From Streptomyces sp. Ru73 (GTDB lineage Bacteria; Actinomycetota; Actinomycetes; Streptomycetales; Streptomycetaceae): a stretch of 64,000 nt of DNA. The stretch spans positions 1 through 64,000 of the forward strand of contig NZ_PQSQ01000015.1 in NCBI RefSeq assembly GCF_002920575.1. Reading direction: 5' to 3'. The notes below the pieces were generated by a model. It saw only the letters and a program-made list of their open reading frames with translations, was not told the DNA's origin and did not search any database. How positions within the stretch are numbered: position 1 is the stretch's first letter; every line of letters starts with the position of its first letter. The translations under genes were made by a program, and so were the position numbers. Shown one piece after another: positions 17,043 to 26,117 of this stretch.

Positions 17043-17822
17043 TCAGCCGAAGCGGCCGGAGATGTAGTCCTCCGTGTCCTGGACCGACGGGTTGGAGAAG
17101 ATGCGCTCGGTCTCGTCGATCTCGACGAGCTTGCCGGGCTGGCCGACGGCCGCCAGGTTGAAGAACGCCGTACGGTCCGAGACGCGCGCGGCCTGCTGCA
17201 TGTTGTGCGTGACGATCACGATCGTGAAGCGCTCCTTCAGGTCCCCGATCAGGTCCTCGATGGCGAGGGTGGAGATCGGGTCGAGCGCGGAGCAGGGCTC
17301 GTCCATGAGCAGGACCTGCGGCTCGACCGCGATGGCGCGGGCGATGCACAGGCGCTGCTGCTGGCCGCCGGAGAGGCCGGAGCCGGGCTTGTTCAGCCGG
17401 TCCTTGACCTCGTTCCAGAGGTTGGCGCCCTTGAGGGACTTCTCGACGATGTCGTTCAGCTCGGACTTCTTCTTCACCGTGCCGTTCAGCCGCAGGCCGG
17501 CCGCCACGTTGTCGAAGATCGACATGGTGGGGAAGGGGTTGGGGCGCTGGAAGACCATGCCGACGGTGCGGCGGACGGCGACCGGGTCGACGCCCGAGCC
17601 GTAGAGGTTCTCGTCGTCCAGCATCACCTTGCCCTCGACGCGGCCACCGGGGGTGACCTCGTGCATGCGGTTCAGGGTCCGCAGGAAGGTGGACTTGCCG
17701 CAGCCGGAGGGGCCGATGAAGGCCGTCACCGAGCGGGGCTCGACGGTCATGGAGATGTCGTCGATGGCCTTGTGGCTGCCGTAGAAGGCGGAGAGGCCGC
17801 TGACGTCGATTCGCTTGGCCAT
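17043..17822 (-). CDS. pstB: Phosphate ABC transporter ATPase PstB
   Basis: 259-residue ABC ATPase that energises high-affinity phosphate import. Walker [10 protein letters not shown], the PstB-typical [15 protein letters not shown], signature [14 protein letters not shown] and Walker [13 protein letters not shown] are intact, as is the switch His in THNMQQA. It is the last gene of pstSCAB, 58 bp after pstA. The ATG (MAKRID) is preferred over a GTG three codons upstream by resemblance to known PstB termini. Confidence 0.96.
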   Translation of the reverse strand: MAKRIDVSGLSAFYGSHKAIDDISMTVEPRSVTAFIGPSGCGKSTFLRTLNRMHEVTPGGRVEGKVMLDDENLYGSGVDPVAVRRTVGMVFQRPNPFPTMSIFDNVAAGLRLNGTVKKKSELNDIVEKSLKGANLWNEVKDRLNKPGSGLSGGQQQRLCIARAIAVEPQVLLMDEPCSALDPISTLAIEDLIGDLKERFTIVIVTHNMQQAARVSDRTAFFNLAAVGQPGKLVEIDETERIFSNPSVQDTEDYISGRFG

Positions 17823-17880
17823 GGGAATCACTGCTTCTTTCTGGTGGCCCCGATTCGGCGGAGCCGCATCATCGGGTGCC

Positions 17881-18963
17881 TTAACGGCCGGTCTTGGGGG
17901 CCTTCCAGCGGGCGATGCCGCGGGCCACCAGGTTGAGGATCATGACGAAGGCGATCAGGACCAGGGCCGCGGCCCAGGCGCGGTCGTAGCTGGCGTCGGA
18001 GCCCTGCTGCCACTGCTGGTACACGTACAGCGGCAGGGACTGCTGAGCGCCTTCGAAGGGGTTGTTGTTGATCGTCTTGGCGCCCCACACCAGGAGCAGC
18101 ACCGGGGCCGTCTCGCCGGTGATCCGGGCGATGGCCAGCATGACGCCGGTGGTGATGCCGCCGATGGAGGTGGGCAGGACGACCTTGAGGATGGTGCGCC
18201 ACTTCGGTACGCCGAGGGCGAGGGAGGCCTCGCGCAGCTCGTTCGGCACCAGCTTGAGCATCTCCTCGGTGGAGCGGACCACGACCGGCATCATCAGGAT
18301 GGCCAGTGCCATGGCGCCGGCGAAGCCGGAGGGGCCGAAGCCGAGGATCAGGATCCACACCGAGAGGATGAAGAGGCCGGCGACGATCGAGGGGACGCCC
18401 GTCATGACGTCGACGAAGAAGGTGACGGCCTTGGCGAGCTTGCCGCGTCCGTACTCGACGAGGTAGATCGCGGTCAGCAGGCCGATCGGCGCGGCGATCA
18501 GGGTGGCCAGGCCGACCTGCTCCAGGGTGCCGATGATCGCGTGGTAGATGCCGCCGCCGGCCATCTGGTCCGGCAGGGTGCCCATGGAGTGGGAGAGGAA
18601 GTACCCGTCCAGGACCTTCTGGCCGCGGACGATGGTCTCCCAGATGAGCGAGGCGAGCGGGAGGACGGCGAGCAGGAAGGCGACCCAGACCAGGCTGGTG
18701 GCCAGCCGGTCCTTGGCCTGCCGGATGCCCTCGACGGCCGTGGCGACCGCGAAGGTGCCGGCGACGAAGAGGACCGCGGCGATCAGGCCCCACTGGATCT
18801 TGCTGTCCAGACCGGCGCCCAGGCCGATGCCGCAGCCCACGGCGAGCGCGGCGAGGGCGAAGAGCGGCGGGGTCCAGCGCGGCAGCCGGGCCTGCTTGAG
18901 GGTGACGGGGGGCAGCGGCGCGCTGTCCGCGACGGGGCGCTGCTCGGTGATGACGTTGCTCAT
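17881..18963 (-). CDS. pstA: Phosphate ABC transporter permease PstA
   Basis: 360-residue inner-membrane permease. About 100 N-terminal residues with two or three extra helices precede the MetI-like core of six helices; the coupling EAA-loop is near residue 242 ([23 protein letters not shown]). It pairs with PstC to form the channel driven by PstB. Its start overlaps the pstC stop by 4 bases, showing translational coupling. Confidence 0.95.
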   Translation of the reverse strand: MSNVITEQRPVADSAPLPPVTLKQARLPRWTPPLFALAALAVGCGIGLGAGLDSKIQWGLIAAVLFVAGTFAVATAVEGIRQAKDRLATSLVWVAFLLAVLPLASLIWETIVRGQKVLDGYFLSHSMGTLPDQMAGGGIYHAIIGTLEQVGLATLIAAPIGLLTAIYLVEYGRGKLAKAVTFFVDVMTGVPSIVAGLFILSVWILILGFGPSGFAGAMALAILMMPVVVRSTEEMLKLVPNELREASLALGVPKWRTILKVVLPTSIGGITTGVMLAIARITGETAPVLLLVWGAKTINNNPFEGAQQSLPLYVYQQWQQGSDASYDRAWAAALVLIAFVMILNLVARGIARWKAPKTGR

Positions 18964-19955
18964 GCGTTGGCCCCCGAGTACTCCTTGCGGCGGGCGATGA
19001 TCAGCCGGGCCGCGCCGTTGACCAGCAGGGTGATGACGAAGAGGACGAGGCCGGAGGCGATCAGCGCGTCCTGGCCGAAGGTGTCCGCCTCACTGAACTT
19101 GCTGGCGATGTTCTGGGCGAAGGTGCCGCCGCCCGGGTCCAGCAGGCTGAGGCCGATGAGGAAGCTGGGGGAGAGGACGGTGGCGACGGCCATGGTCTCG
19201 CCGAGCGCGCGGCCCAGGCCCAGCATGGAGGCGCTGATGATGCCGGAGCGGCCGAAGGGCAGCACCGCCATGCGGATGACCTCCCAGCGCGTGGCGCCGA
19301 GGGCGAGCGCGGCCTCCTCGTGCATCTTCGGGGCCTGGAGGAAGACCTCGCGGCTGACGCTGGTGACGATCGGCAGGATCATGATCGCCAGCAGGATGCC
19401 GACGGTGAACAGCGAGCGCGCTGCGCCCTGGGAGTAGCTGAAGATCCCGGTCCAGCCGAGGTAGGTGTCCAGCCAGCTGTACAGGCCGCTCAGGTGCGGG
19501 ACGAGGAAGAGCGCGCCCCAGAGGCCGTAGATGATGCTGGGGACCGCGGCGAGCAGGTCGATGACGTAACCCAGCGGCGAGGCCAGCCTGCGCGGCGCGT
19601 AGTGCGAGATGAAGAGCGCGATGCCGACCGCGACGGGGACCGCGATGACCATCGCGATGACCGAGCTGACGACGGTGCCGAAGGCGAGGACGGCGATGCC
19701 GAACTTGGGCTCGGCGCCGGTGGGGTCCCACTCGAAGGTGGTGAAGAAGTTGGCCTTGTCGCCCTGGATGGCGAGGACCGAGCGGTAGGTGAGGAAGGCC
19801 GCGATGGCGGCCATGATCACCAGAAGCGTGATGCCGGAGCCGCGGGAGAGTCCGAGGAAGACTCGGTCACCGGGGCGTACGGACTTGCCGCTGACCTCGG
19901 AGGTCTCGGCGGGTGCTGCGGGGGGTGGGTTCTGGGGTATCGCAGAGGTATCCAT
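18960..19955 (-). CDS. pstC: Phosphate ABC transporter permease PstC
   Basis: 331-residue permease. A polar N-terminus of about 35 residues is followed by TM1 (ITLLVIMAAIAAFLTY) and the MetI-like core; the coupling loop reads EEAALALGATRWEVIRMAVLPF. The ATG has GGAG 7 bases upstream; a farther upstream start would run into the hairpin that follows pstS. It is the second gene of the operon. Confidence 0.95.
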   Translation of the reverse strand: MDTSAIPQNPPPAAPAETSEVSGKSVRPGDRVFLGLSRGSGITLLVIMAAIAAFLTYRSVLAIQGDKANFFTTFEWDPTGAEPKFGIAVLAFGTVVSSVIAMVIAVPVAVGIALFISHYAPRRLASPLGYVIDLLAAVPSIIYGLWGALFLVPHLSGLYSWLDTYLGWTGIFSYSQGAARSLFTVGILLAIMILPIVTSVSREVFLQAPKMHEEAALALGATRWEVIRMAVLPFGRSGIISASMLGLGRALGETMAVATVLSPSFLIGLSLLDPGGGTFAQNIASKFSEADTFGQDALIASGLVLFVITLLVNGAARLIIARRKEYSGANA

Positions 19956-20007
19956 GGGGTTCTCCGGTCTGCGGAGCCCGGGAGGCTCCAGGCGGCGGTG
20001 CACCGGA

Positions 20008-20046
20008 CGGGCGGCGGCCCGCGCATGTCGCGCCGGCCGCCGCCCG
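20008..20046 (-). terminator. Hairpin between pstS and pstC
   Basis: 11-bp perfect outer stem (CGGGCGGCGGC and complement) with further pairing inside, located just after the pstS stop on its transcript. Such intra-operon hairpins usually stabilise or attenuate, giving more binding protein than permease. Confidence 0.65.
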
Positions 20047-20051
20047 GTGGG

Positions 20052-21173
20052 TCAGGAGAGCGACGAGACGGCCTTGCGGACCTTGTCGGCGATCTCGGTC
20101 GGCAGCGGCGCGTAGCCCTGCTCCTTGAGCGTGGCCTGGCCGTCCTTGCTGGCCAGGTAGGTCAGGAAGGACTTGGTGGCGGGCAGCGTCGAGGCCTTGT
20201 TGCCCTTGTCGCAGGCGATCTCGTACGTCACCAGCGTGATCGGGTAGGCGCCCTCGGCCTTGCTCTTGTAGTTCAGCTCCAGGGCGAGGTCCTCGCCCTT
20301 GCCGACCTGCTTGGCCTCGGAGATGGCCTTGGAGGCGTTCTCCACGGTGGCGTCGACGGGCTTCTGGGCGCCGGTGTTCAGCTTGACCGTGTCGATCTTG
20401 CCGGCCGTCGCGTAGGACAGCTCGAAGTAGGAGATCGCGCCGGCGGTCTGCTTGACCTGCGAGGAGACGCCGGAGGAGCCGGAGGCCGCCTGGCCGCCCT
20501 TGCCCTCCCAGGTCTTCGCGGGCTCGTGCGGCCACGCCTGGGGCGCCGCGCCCTTGAGGTACTTGGTGAAGTTGTCGGTGGTGCCGGAGTCGTCCGAGCG
20601 GTGGAACGCCTGGATCTTCAGGTCCGGCAGCTTGGCGCCCGGGTTCAGCTTCTTGATCGCCGGGTCGTTCCAGTTGGTGATCTTCGAGTCGAAGATCTTG
20701 CCGAGGGTCTCGGCGTCCAGCACGAGGTTGTCCACGCCGGGGACGTTGTAGCCGACCGCGATCGGGCCGCCGACCATCGGCAGGTTGATCGCCTGGCCGC
20801 CCTTGCAGATCTTCTTGGACTTCTCTACCTCTTCGGGCTTGAGCGCCGAGTCGGAGCCCGCGAAGGCGGTCTGGCCCTGCAGGAAGGTGGTGATGCCGGC
20901 ACCGGAGCCCGTGGGCTGGTAGTTGATCTCGGTGTCCTTGCAGGCGCCGGAGTAGTTCTGCACCCAGACGTCCATGGCGTTCTTCTGCGCCGAGGAGCCG
21001 GAGGCGAGGAGCTTGCCCTTGCCGTCGCACTTGATGTTCGCGGACTTGGCGGACGAGGCGCCGGGGCCGCCCGTGGTGTCGTCCGAGCCGCACGCCGAGA
21101 GGGCCAGGGCTCCGGAGACGGCGAGAGCGCCAACGGCGAGGGCGCGAACCCGGTTCTTGCGCTGAAGCTTCAC
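20052..21173 (-). CDS. pstS: Phosphate-binding lipoprotein PstS
   Basis: 373-residue extracytoplasmic phosphate-binding protein. Lipoprotein signal MKLQRKNRVRALAVG with lipobox LSAC, then the PBP domain with the phosphate-contact regions LASGSSAQ, YQPTGSGAGI and HRSDDSGTTD. It delivers phosphate to PstCA. The GTG start has GGAAGGA about 10 bases upstream. A four-unit PHO box and a -10 element lie upstream, so induction by PhoP under phosphate limitation is expected. Confidence 0.96.
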   Translation of the reverse strand: MKLQRKNRVRALAVGALAVSGALALSACGSDDTTGGPGASSAKSANIKCDGKGKLLASGSSAQKNAMDVWVQNYSGACKDTEINYQPTGSGAGITTFLQGQTAFAGSDSALKPEEVEKSKKICKGGQAINLPMVGGPIAVGYNVPGVDNLVLDAETLGKIFDSKITNWNDPAIKKLNPGAKLPDLKIQAFHRSDDSGTTDNFTKYLKGAAPQAWPHEPAKTWEGKGGQAASGSSGVSSQVKQTAGAISYFELSYATAGKIDTVKLNTGAQKPVDATVENASKAISEAKQVGKGEDLALELNYKSKAEGAYPITLVTYEIACDKGNKASTLPATKSFLTYLASKDGQATLKEQGYAPLPTEIADKVRKAVSSLS

Positions 21174-21304
21174 TGTCGAGAGTTCCTTCCTGGGGCCCGC
21201 CGTGGTCAGTGGCGTGCTGGGCCGTGAAATGAATCAGATTGCGAGGTGTCCAGCTATCCGGTGCCGCGGCTGCCACAGGGCGTGCCACGCACTCGGTAAG
21301 GCCG

Positions 21305-21359
21305 AAATTAGGCACATCAGGTGAAGGCGCCGATGGGCGAGAGTGAACGAGGGGTGAAC
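21305..21359 (-). promoter_or_regulatory. PhoP-dependent pst promoter: four PHO-box repeats and -10
   Basis: Read on the minus strand, four consecutive 11-bp units occupy 21359 to 21316: GTTCACCCCTC, GTTCACTCTCG, CCCATCGGCGC and CTTCACCTGAT. Units 1, 2 and 4 fit the PHO-box consensus well, unit 3 weakly. The -10-like TAATTT (21310-21305) follows 5 bases after the last unit, so PhoP would sit over the -35 position. Confidence 0.85.
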
Positions 21360-21548
21360 CTCGGCCGTCGGATGGGTGCGGCCGGTATTGCCCGGTCCGC
21401 ACCGGAGCGGACGGTGATCTCCCGGAAGAAGTGCTGCGCTGCTCTTCTGTATTACCGGCCGGTATGCCAGTATCCGCGCCTGAGGTCCGCTGCGGGCGGG
21501 GCACGAGCGCCCCGGACGACGCGTACGGCGAGTGACCGGAGGTGGCCC

Positions 21549-22619
21549 GTGAGGAGCCCGGTGGAACGGCGGAACGTGGGACGCGGCGCGGTGGTGGCCT
21601 GCGCGGCCGCGGTGCTGTGCGCGACGGGCGGACTGGCACTGCCGGCCCCGGCGTACGCCGACCCGGCCCCCGCGGGCGGGCGCGACCTGGAAGCGGTACG
21701 CAAGAAGATCGACGACCTCTACCGCCGCGCCGAGCGGGCCACGGACGCGTACAACGCCGCCGAGGAGCGGGTGAAGCGCCAGCAGAAGGAGATCGTGAAG
21801 CTGGCGAAGAACATCGTCAGCACCCAGGAGGAGCGCAAGGAGCTCAAGCGGCGGGCCGGCTCGCTGGCCAGCGCCCAGTACCGCGGCGGCGGGCTGCCCG
21901 CCGAGGCGCAGCTGATGCTGAACAAGGACCCGGAGGGATTCCTCGACAACGCCACGCTCGCGCGCAAGGGCCAGCACGCCGTCCGCACCGTGCTCGGACA
22001 GCTGGCCCGTACCGAGAGTGACCTGCAGGACTACGCGAAGGACGCCACCGACCGCTGGGACCGGCTGGAGAAGGAACGCAAGAAGAAGGCCGCGGCGAAG
22101 AAGGACATCGAGAAGAAGATCGACGCCGCCGAACGGATCGAGTCACGCCTGAAGGCCGAGGAAAAGGCACGGCTGAAGAAACTGGAGGAGGACCGGGCCC
22201 AGCGGGAACAGGCGAAATGGCTGGACTCCGGAATTCTCCAGGAGATCGGCGGCACCGCGTCCGCGCAGGGAAAGAAGGCCATTTCCTATGCCACCGCACA
22301 GATCGGCAAGGATTACGTGTGGGGTGCCGAGGGACCGGACACCTTCGACTGCTCCGGACTCACCATGCGGGCCTGGCAGGCGGCCGGCCGCACCATCCCG
22401 CGCACCTCGCAGGAACAGTGGAAACAGCTGCCGCACATCGACGTCGAGGACATGCGCCCCGGCGACCTGATCATCTATCACGAGGACGCCAGCCACGTGG
22501 GGATGTACCTCGGCGACGGCGCGATCGTGCACGCCCCGCGCCCCGGCCGCCAGGTGACCATCGCCGGGGCCGGTTCCATGCGGATCCTGGGCGTCGTACG
22601 GCCGGACGCCGGGCGCTGA
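21549..22619 (+). CDS. Secreted coiled-coil NlpC/P60 cell-wall endopeptidase
   Basis: 356 residues: a Sec signal peptide (VVACAAAVLCATGGLALPAPAYA), a long Lys/Glu/Arg-rich coiled coil (about residues 45-225), and a C-terminal NlpC/P60 domain with FDCSGLT (catalytic Cys near 265) and SHVGMYLGDG (catalytic His). It resembles RipA/DIP1281-type enzymes that cut the peptide cross-links of peptidoglycan, with the coiled coil as inhibitory or docking arm. GGAGG lies 7 bases before the GTG. It diverges from pstS. Confidence 0.92.
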   Translation: MRSPVERRNVGRGAVVACAAAVLCATGGLALPAPAYADPAPAGGRDLEAVRKKIDDLYRRAERATDAYNAAEERVKRQQKEIVKLAKNIVSTQEERKELKRRAGSLASAQYRGGGLPAEAQLMLNKDPEGFLDNATLARKGQHAVRTVLGQLARTESDLQDYAKDATDRWDRLEKERKKKAAAKKDIEKKIDAAERIESRLKAEEKARLKKLEEDRAQREQAKWLDSGILQEIGGTASAQGKKAISYATAQIGKDYVWGAEGPDTFDCSGLTMRAWQAAGRTIPRTSQEQWKQLPHIDVEDMRPGDLIIYHEDASHVGMYLGDGAIVHAPRPGRQVTIAGAGSMRILGVVRPDAGR

Positions 22620-22964
22620 GTCGACGCGCCGTATCGCGCCGGATGCGCGCCGTGCCCGCGCGGCCGTGCGGCATCCGGCCGGGAACGCCCCCGTCACCGT
22701 CCCGTCGCCCAGCGTGCGCCCGGGGTGATGTTCGTCATTCCGCATTTCTCCCGGGGACGGCCAAAACGCTTCCTCACTTCGGCATATGACGAGTGCGACG
22801 CCCCGTCCGCCATTCCGTACGGGCCCGTACTGCCGCTAAGGTCGCTTCCCGGTGCCCGGTGGCGCACCGCTCGGACGACCACGAGCGGCGCGGAACCGGG
22901 CACGGTGGTGCGCCGGTCGGCCACCGCCGCCGCACCCTCGGGGGGAGGGAAGGAAACAGAGGAC
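22620..22964. promoter_or_regulatory. Intergenic region before the PP2C phosphatase
   Basis: No gene seen. It holds the self-complementary GTACGGGCCCGTAC (22817-22830) directly before TAAGGT (22837-22842), a plausible -10 for the downstream gene. No other strong signals. Confidence 0.35.
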
Positions 22965-24386
22965 ATGTCCGTACCCGGTCCGCGTGAGCGCACGGCCGTG
23001 CTGCCGCCGGCGGCAGGCCCGGCCAGTGGCGCGCCCGAGTCCGTGCGCCCGGCGCAGGGGGACGCCGCGCGCCCGCAGGACGGCACGCGCCCGGGAGACC
23101 CGGACCCCGCAGCGCCTGCCCCGGATCCGGCGGACGCGCTCCGCCCGGCCGCCCCGGGCACCGGCAGCCACGGGCTGACCCTGCTGGTGATCGGCGAGGA
23201 CCCCACCAGCTCCGTACCGGAGATGTCCGACGGCCAGGGCCACAAGGTCCGGGTCCGCACCGCACGCAACCTCACCGAGGCCCAGCGGCTGCTCACCGAC
23301 GACGTGCACTGCGTCCTGCTCGACCTGGCCGCCATGCCGGGGCAGGAGACGCGGGAGGCCGGGGACCGGGAGAGCCGCCCCGAGGCCGACGACGCCGGGG
23401 CGCCGGACGAGCTGGAGCCGCTGCGCGCGGTCCTGCGGCTCGCCCCGCGCCACGCCGTGCTCGCGCTGACCGCCGAGGCGGACGCGGAACGCGGTGCGGA
23501 GGCGGTACGCGTCGGGGCCCAGGACTACCTCTCGCGCGAGCAGCTGGACGGCGCGGTGCTCAGCCGGGTCGTGCGCTACGCCGTGGAGCGCAAGCGCGCC
23601 GACCTCGCGCAGCGCCAGCTCACCGAGTCCCGGCTGCGGGCCCAGGAGAACGCCAGGCTGGAGCGCGGGCTGCTGCCCACGCCGCTGCTGGACGGCTCCG
23701 ACCTGCGGTTCGCCGCCCGGTACCGGCCGGGGCGCAGCCGGGCCCTGCTCGGCGGAGACTTCTACGACACGGTCCGCACGCCGGACGGCACGGTTCACGC
23801 CATGATCGGCGACGTCTGCGGCCACGGCCCCGACGAGGCGGCCCTCGGCGTCGAACTCCGCATCGCCTGGCGCGCGTTGACCTTCGCCGGCCTGTGCGGC
23901 GACGAACTGCTCTCCACGCTGCAGCGGGTGCTGGACAACGAGCGGGACAACGACGAGATCTTCGCGACGCTGTGCACCGTGGACATCGCGCCGGACGGGC
24001 GGCACGCGGGGGTCTGCCTGGCGGGCCATCCGGCGCCGCTGCTGGCCCGGGCCGGCCGCCCGCCGCGGCTGCTGCCGTTCGAGAGCGGCGGCCCCGCGCT
24101 CGGCCTGCTGCCGCGCGCCCGCTGGCCGCGCCACCAGGTGACGCTGGGCGGCGCCTGGAGCCTGCTGATGTACACCGACGGCCTGATCGAGGGCCGGGTC
24201 GGGGACGGCAACCAGCGCCTCGGCCAGGACGGCATGGTCGACCTGGTGGCCGCCAAGATGGCCGCGGGCCTGCGCGGCGAGGAGCTGCTGGACGCCGCCG
24301 TGACCGAGGTGCGGGACCTCAACGGCGGCGAGCTGACCGACGACCTCGCGGTCCTGCTGCTGGATCGCGGCGGCGAGCGGAGCTGA
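22965..24386 (+). CDS. PP2C/SpoIIE-type protein phosphatase with N-terminal receiver-like domain
   Basis: 473 residues. After about 60 disordered Ala/Pro residues comes a receiver-like domain (residues 63-200) that retains LLDLA but, where the conserved Lys is expected, reads QDYLSREQ, so phosphorylation is doubtful. A short coiled-coil linker leads to an RsbU/SpoIIE phosphatase domain with GGDFYD, IGDVCGHG, AGHPAP, YTDGLIEGR and DDLAVLLL, the metal-binding aspartates intact. It probably dephosphorylates an anti-anti-sigma factor. The likely SD is AAGGA about 10 bases upstream. Confidence 0.88.
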   Translation: MSVPGPRERTAVLPPAAGPASGAPESVRPAQGDAARPQDGTRPGDPDPAAPAPDPADALRPAAPGTGSHGLTLLVIGEDPTSSVPEMSDGQGHKVRVRTARNLTEAQRLLTDDVHCVLLDLAAMPGQETREAGDRESRPEADDAGAPDELEPLRAVLRLAPRHAVLALTAEADAERGAEAVRVGAQDYLSREQLDGAVLSRVVRYAVERKRADLAQRQLTESRLRAQENARLERGLLPTPLLDGSDLRFAARYRPGRSRALLGGDFYDTVRTPDGTVHAMIGDVCGHGPDEAALGVELRIAWRALTFAGLCGDELLSTLQRVLDNERDNDEIFATLCTVDIAPDGRHAGVCLAGHPAPLLARAGRPPRLLPFESGGPALGLLPRARWPRHQVTLGGAWSLLMYTDGLIEGRVGDGNQRLGQDGMVDLVAAKMAAGLRGEELLDAAVTEVRDLNGGELTDDLAVLLLDRGGERS

Positions 24387-24389
24387 GGG

Positions 24390-24734
24390 TCAGCGGCCGC
24401 CGTTCCACGGGCCGTACGGGCCGTCGGAGCTGGAGCCGCCGCGGCGCCACTTCTTGCCGCCGCCGGACACCCGCTTGAGCGCGGGCCGCACGTCGACCAT
24501 GTACACGATCGTCGCGATCAGCCCGATGATCGGCAGGAACGCCATGACCCCGAACAGCACGTTCACCAGGGTCGCGAGACCCAGGATGATCAGCCAGAAC
24601 GGCTTGGACTGCTTGTCGGCGGCGCGGTACGCGTCCTCGCGGCGGAGGGCGGAGTCGACGAAGGCGAAGCCGCTGAACACCAGCATGGCCAGCGAAAGCA
24701 GCCACAGCAGATTGTTGAACCCCTGGATCAGCAC
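24390..24734 (-). CDS. DUF2516-family membrane protein
   Basis: About 114 residues with two to three hydrophobic helices (LLWLLSLAMLVFSGFAF; PFWLIILGLATLVNVLFGV; FLPIIGLIATIVYMVDV) and a basic, Gly-rich tail. The domain is common and short in actinobacteria; function unknown. I chose the GTG that gives MLIQGFNNLLWLLSL because GGTGG lies 6 bases upstream, and because the longer version would begin inside the terminator hairpin of the upstream gene. Confidence 0.82.
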   Translation of the reverse strand: MLIQGFNNLLWLLSLAMLVFSGFAFVDSALRREDAYRAADKQSKPFWLIILGLATLVNVLFGVMAFLPIIGLIATIVYMVDVRPALKRVSGGGKKWRRGGSSSDGPYGPWNGGR

Positions 24735-24788
24735 GCCGTTCCACCACCCGTTGACTGTCGGACTGTCCCCGTCACCGTACCGGTAGAA

Positions 24789-24819
24789 CGGGCCGGGCAC
24801 GTCGTACGTGCCCGGCCCG
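24789..24819 (-). terminator. Hairpin terminator after the HBHA-like gene
   Basis: Perfect 13-bp stem CGGGCCGGGCACG with complement, 5-base loop TCGTA, 19 bp beyond the stop of the HBHA-like gene. Confidence 0.82.
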
Positions 24820-24837
24820 CTCCCTGGTGCCCGTCGC

Positions 24838-25473
24838 TCACTTCGACGGCGGCGTGGTCTTCTTCGCCGTCGTCGTCTTCCGCGCCGCGGGCGCCGGCGC
24901 GGTCTTCTTCGCGGCCGGAGCCGACGCCGGCTTGGACTCGGTACCGGCCTTGGCGGCGGCCGGCTTGGTCTCGGCGGCCTTGGCCGGCTCGCTCTTCACC
25001 GCGCCGGCCTTCGGCTCCTCCTTGGCCTCGGGCTCCGGCTCGATCGCGACGGCCAGCTCCTCGACCTCGTCGGCGACCTCGCCGCGCCAGGTCTGCACGG
25101 CACGCTGGCCGCGCTCGGCCAGCTCCTTGTAGGTGTCGCCCGCCTTCACGGCGTACTCGGCGGCCTGGCCCACGCCGCGGAGCGCGAGGTCCTGGGCCTG
25201 CTCACGGATCTTCTTCAGGTCGGTGTCCAGCGAGCCGAGCAGCTCGTAGAACTTGTCCTGCGCCTCCTTGGCCTGCTTGGACACGCGGTCCTGCACGGCC
25301 TTGGCGTCGGTGGTGCGCACCTCCTCGAAGCGCTTGGGCGCCTCGGTACGGATCCGCTCCACCAGCGCCGGCACCTCCTTGAGCTTCTCGCTCGCGAGGT
25401 CGGCGGTGCCGGCCAGGGCGTACAGGGGGGTGGGGTCGGTCACCCTCTTGACGATGTCGTCGGTGATGGCCAT
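24838..25473 (-). CDS. HBHA-like Lys/Ala-rich coiled-coil protein
   Basis: 211 residues. Residues 1-135 form amphipathic helices (EKLKEVPALVERIRTEAPKR) and the last 75 are a Lys/Ala/Pro tail of the PAAKKTAPAPAARKTTTAKK kind, as in heparin-binding hemagglutinin (HBHA) of mycobacteria. In Streptomyces the role is unknown; DNA, polyanion or envelope binding through the basic tail is plausible. The start has AGGAGG upstream. It lies just downstream of the XRE regulator in the same direction and is probably co-transcribed with it. Confidence 0.85.
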   Translation of the reverse strand: MAITDDIVKRVTDPTPLYALAGTADLASEKLKEVPALVERIRTEAPKRFEEVRTTDAKAVQDRVSKQAKEAQDKFYELLGSLDTDLKKIREQAQDLALRGVGQAAEYAVKAGDTYKELAERGQRAVQTWRGEVADEVEELAVAIEPEPEAKEEPKAGAVKSEPAKAAETKPAAAKAGTESKPASAPAAKKTAPAPAARKTTTAKKTTPPSK

Positions 25474-25501
25474 GCCGTTCTTCCTCCTGGGATCGAATTG
25501 C

Positions 25502-25999
25502 TCAGGTGGCGTGCGGGTCGCCGTCGGCCCCACGGGTGTCCTTCTTGCTCTCGCCCGTACCGTCCTGCCGCCGCTCGTCGCCGTCGCCGTCCTCGCCGTC
25601 CGGCGCGGTCCGGTCGAGGTCCAGACCCTCGGCGCGGGCGATGTCCGAGCTGTAGCCGTTCTCCTTGCGGAACGACTCGTAGATCTGCAGCAGGACCTGC
25701 TTCTGCTTCTCGTTCAGTGCCGGGTCGGTCAGGATCGCGCTGTGCACTTCCAGCCCGTCCGGCTCCCGCCGTTCGTCGAGGATCCCCGCCTGGACGTACA
25801 GGGTCTCGGCCGAGATCCGCAGGGCCTTGGCCAGCTGCTGCAGGATCTCCGCGCTGGGCTTGCGCAGACCGCGTTCGATCTGGCTGAGGTACGGGTTGGA
25901 CACCCCGGCGGCATCGGCGAGCTGCCGGAGGCTCAGCTGCGCGTTGCGCCGCTGCTCCCGCAGGAACTCCCCGAGATTGCCGACGTTGAGTGATGCCAT
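25502..25999 (-). CDS. XRE-family helix-turn-helix regulator
   Basis: 165 residues with an N-terminal Cro/C1-type HTH (about residues 9-65: SLRQLADAAGVSNPYLSQIERG), a middle helical region and a charged, probably disordered tail. The gene lies 28 bp upstream of the HBHA-like gene. A perfect inverted repeat just before its start suggests autoregulation. By position it matches SCO4198. The target regulon is unknown. Confidence 0.88.
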   Translation of the reverse strand: MASLNVGNLGEFLREQRRNAQLSLRQLADAAGVSNPYLSQIERGLRKPSAEILQQLAKALRISAETLYVQAGILDERREPDGLEVHSAILTDPALNEKQKQVLLQIYESFRKENGYSSDIARAEGLDLDRTAPDGEDGDGDERRQDGTGESKKDTRGADGDPHAT

Positions 26000-26025
26000 G
26001 CACCCGATCCTGCCCCCGATTGCTA

Positions 26026-26054
26026 ACTTTTGCAAGCACGCTGCTAGCAAAAGT
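26026..26054. promoter_or_regulatory. Inverted-repeat operator upstream of the XRE gene
   Basis: ACTTTTGC (26026-26033) and its exact complement GCAAAAGT (26047-26054) flank a 13-base spacer containing GCAAGCACGCTGC-like symmetry. It is an AT-rich island in a GC-rich genome, 27 bp before the start codon. Confidence 0.6.
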
Positions 26055-26117
26055 GTTTCGTGTCGCGTGGGCCCTCTTCCGGGCGGCCGTACGGGGCCGT
26101 CGTGGGATCCTGGTCGG

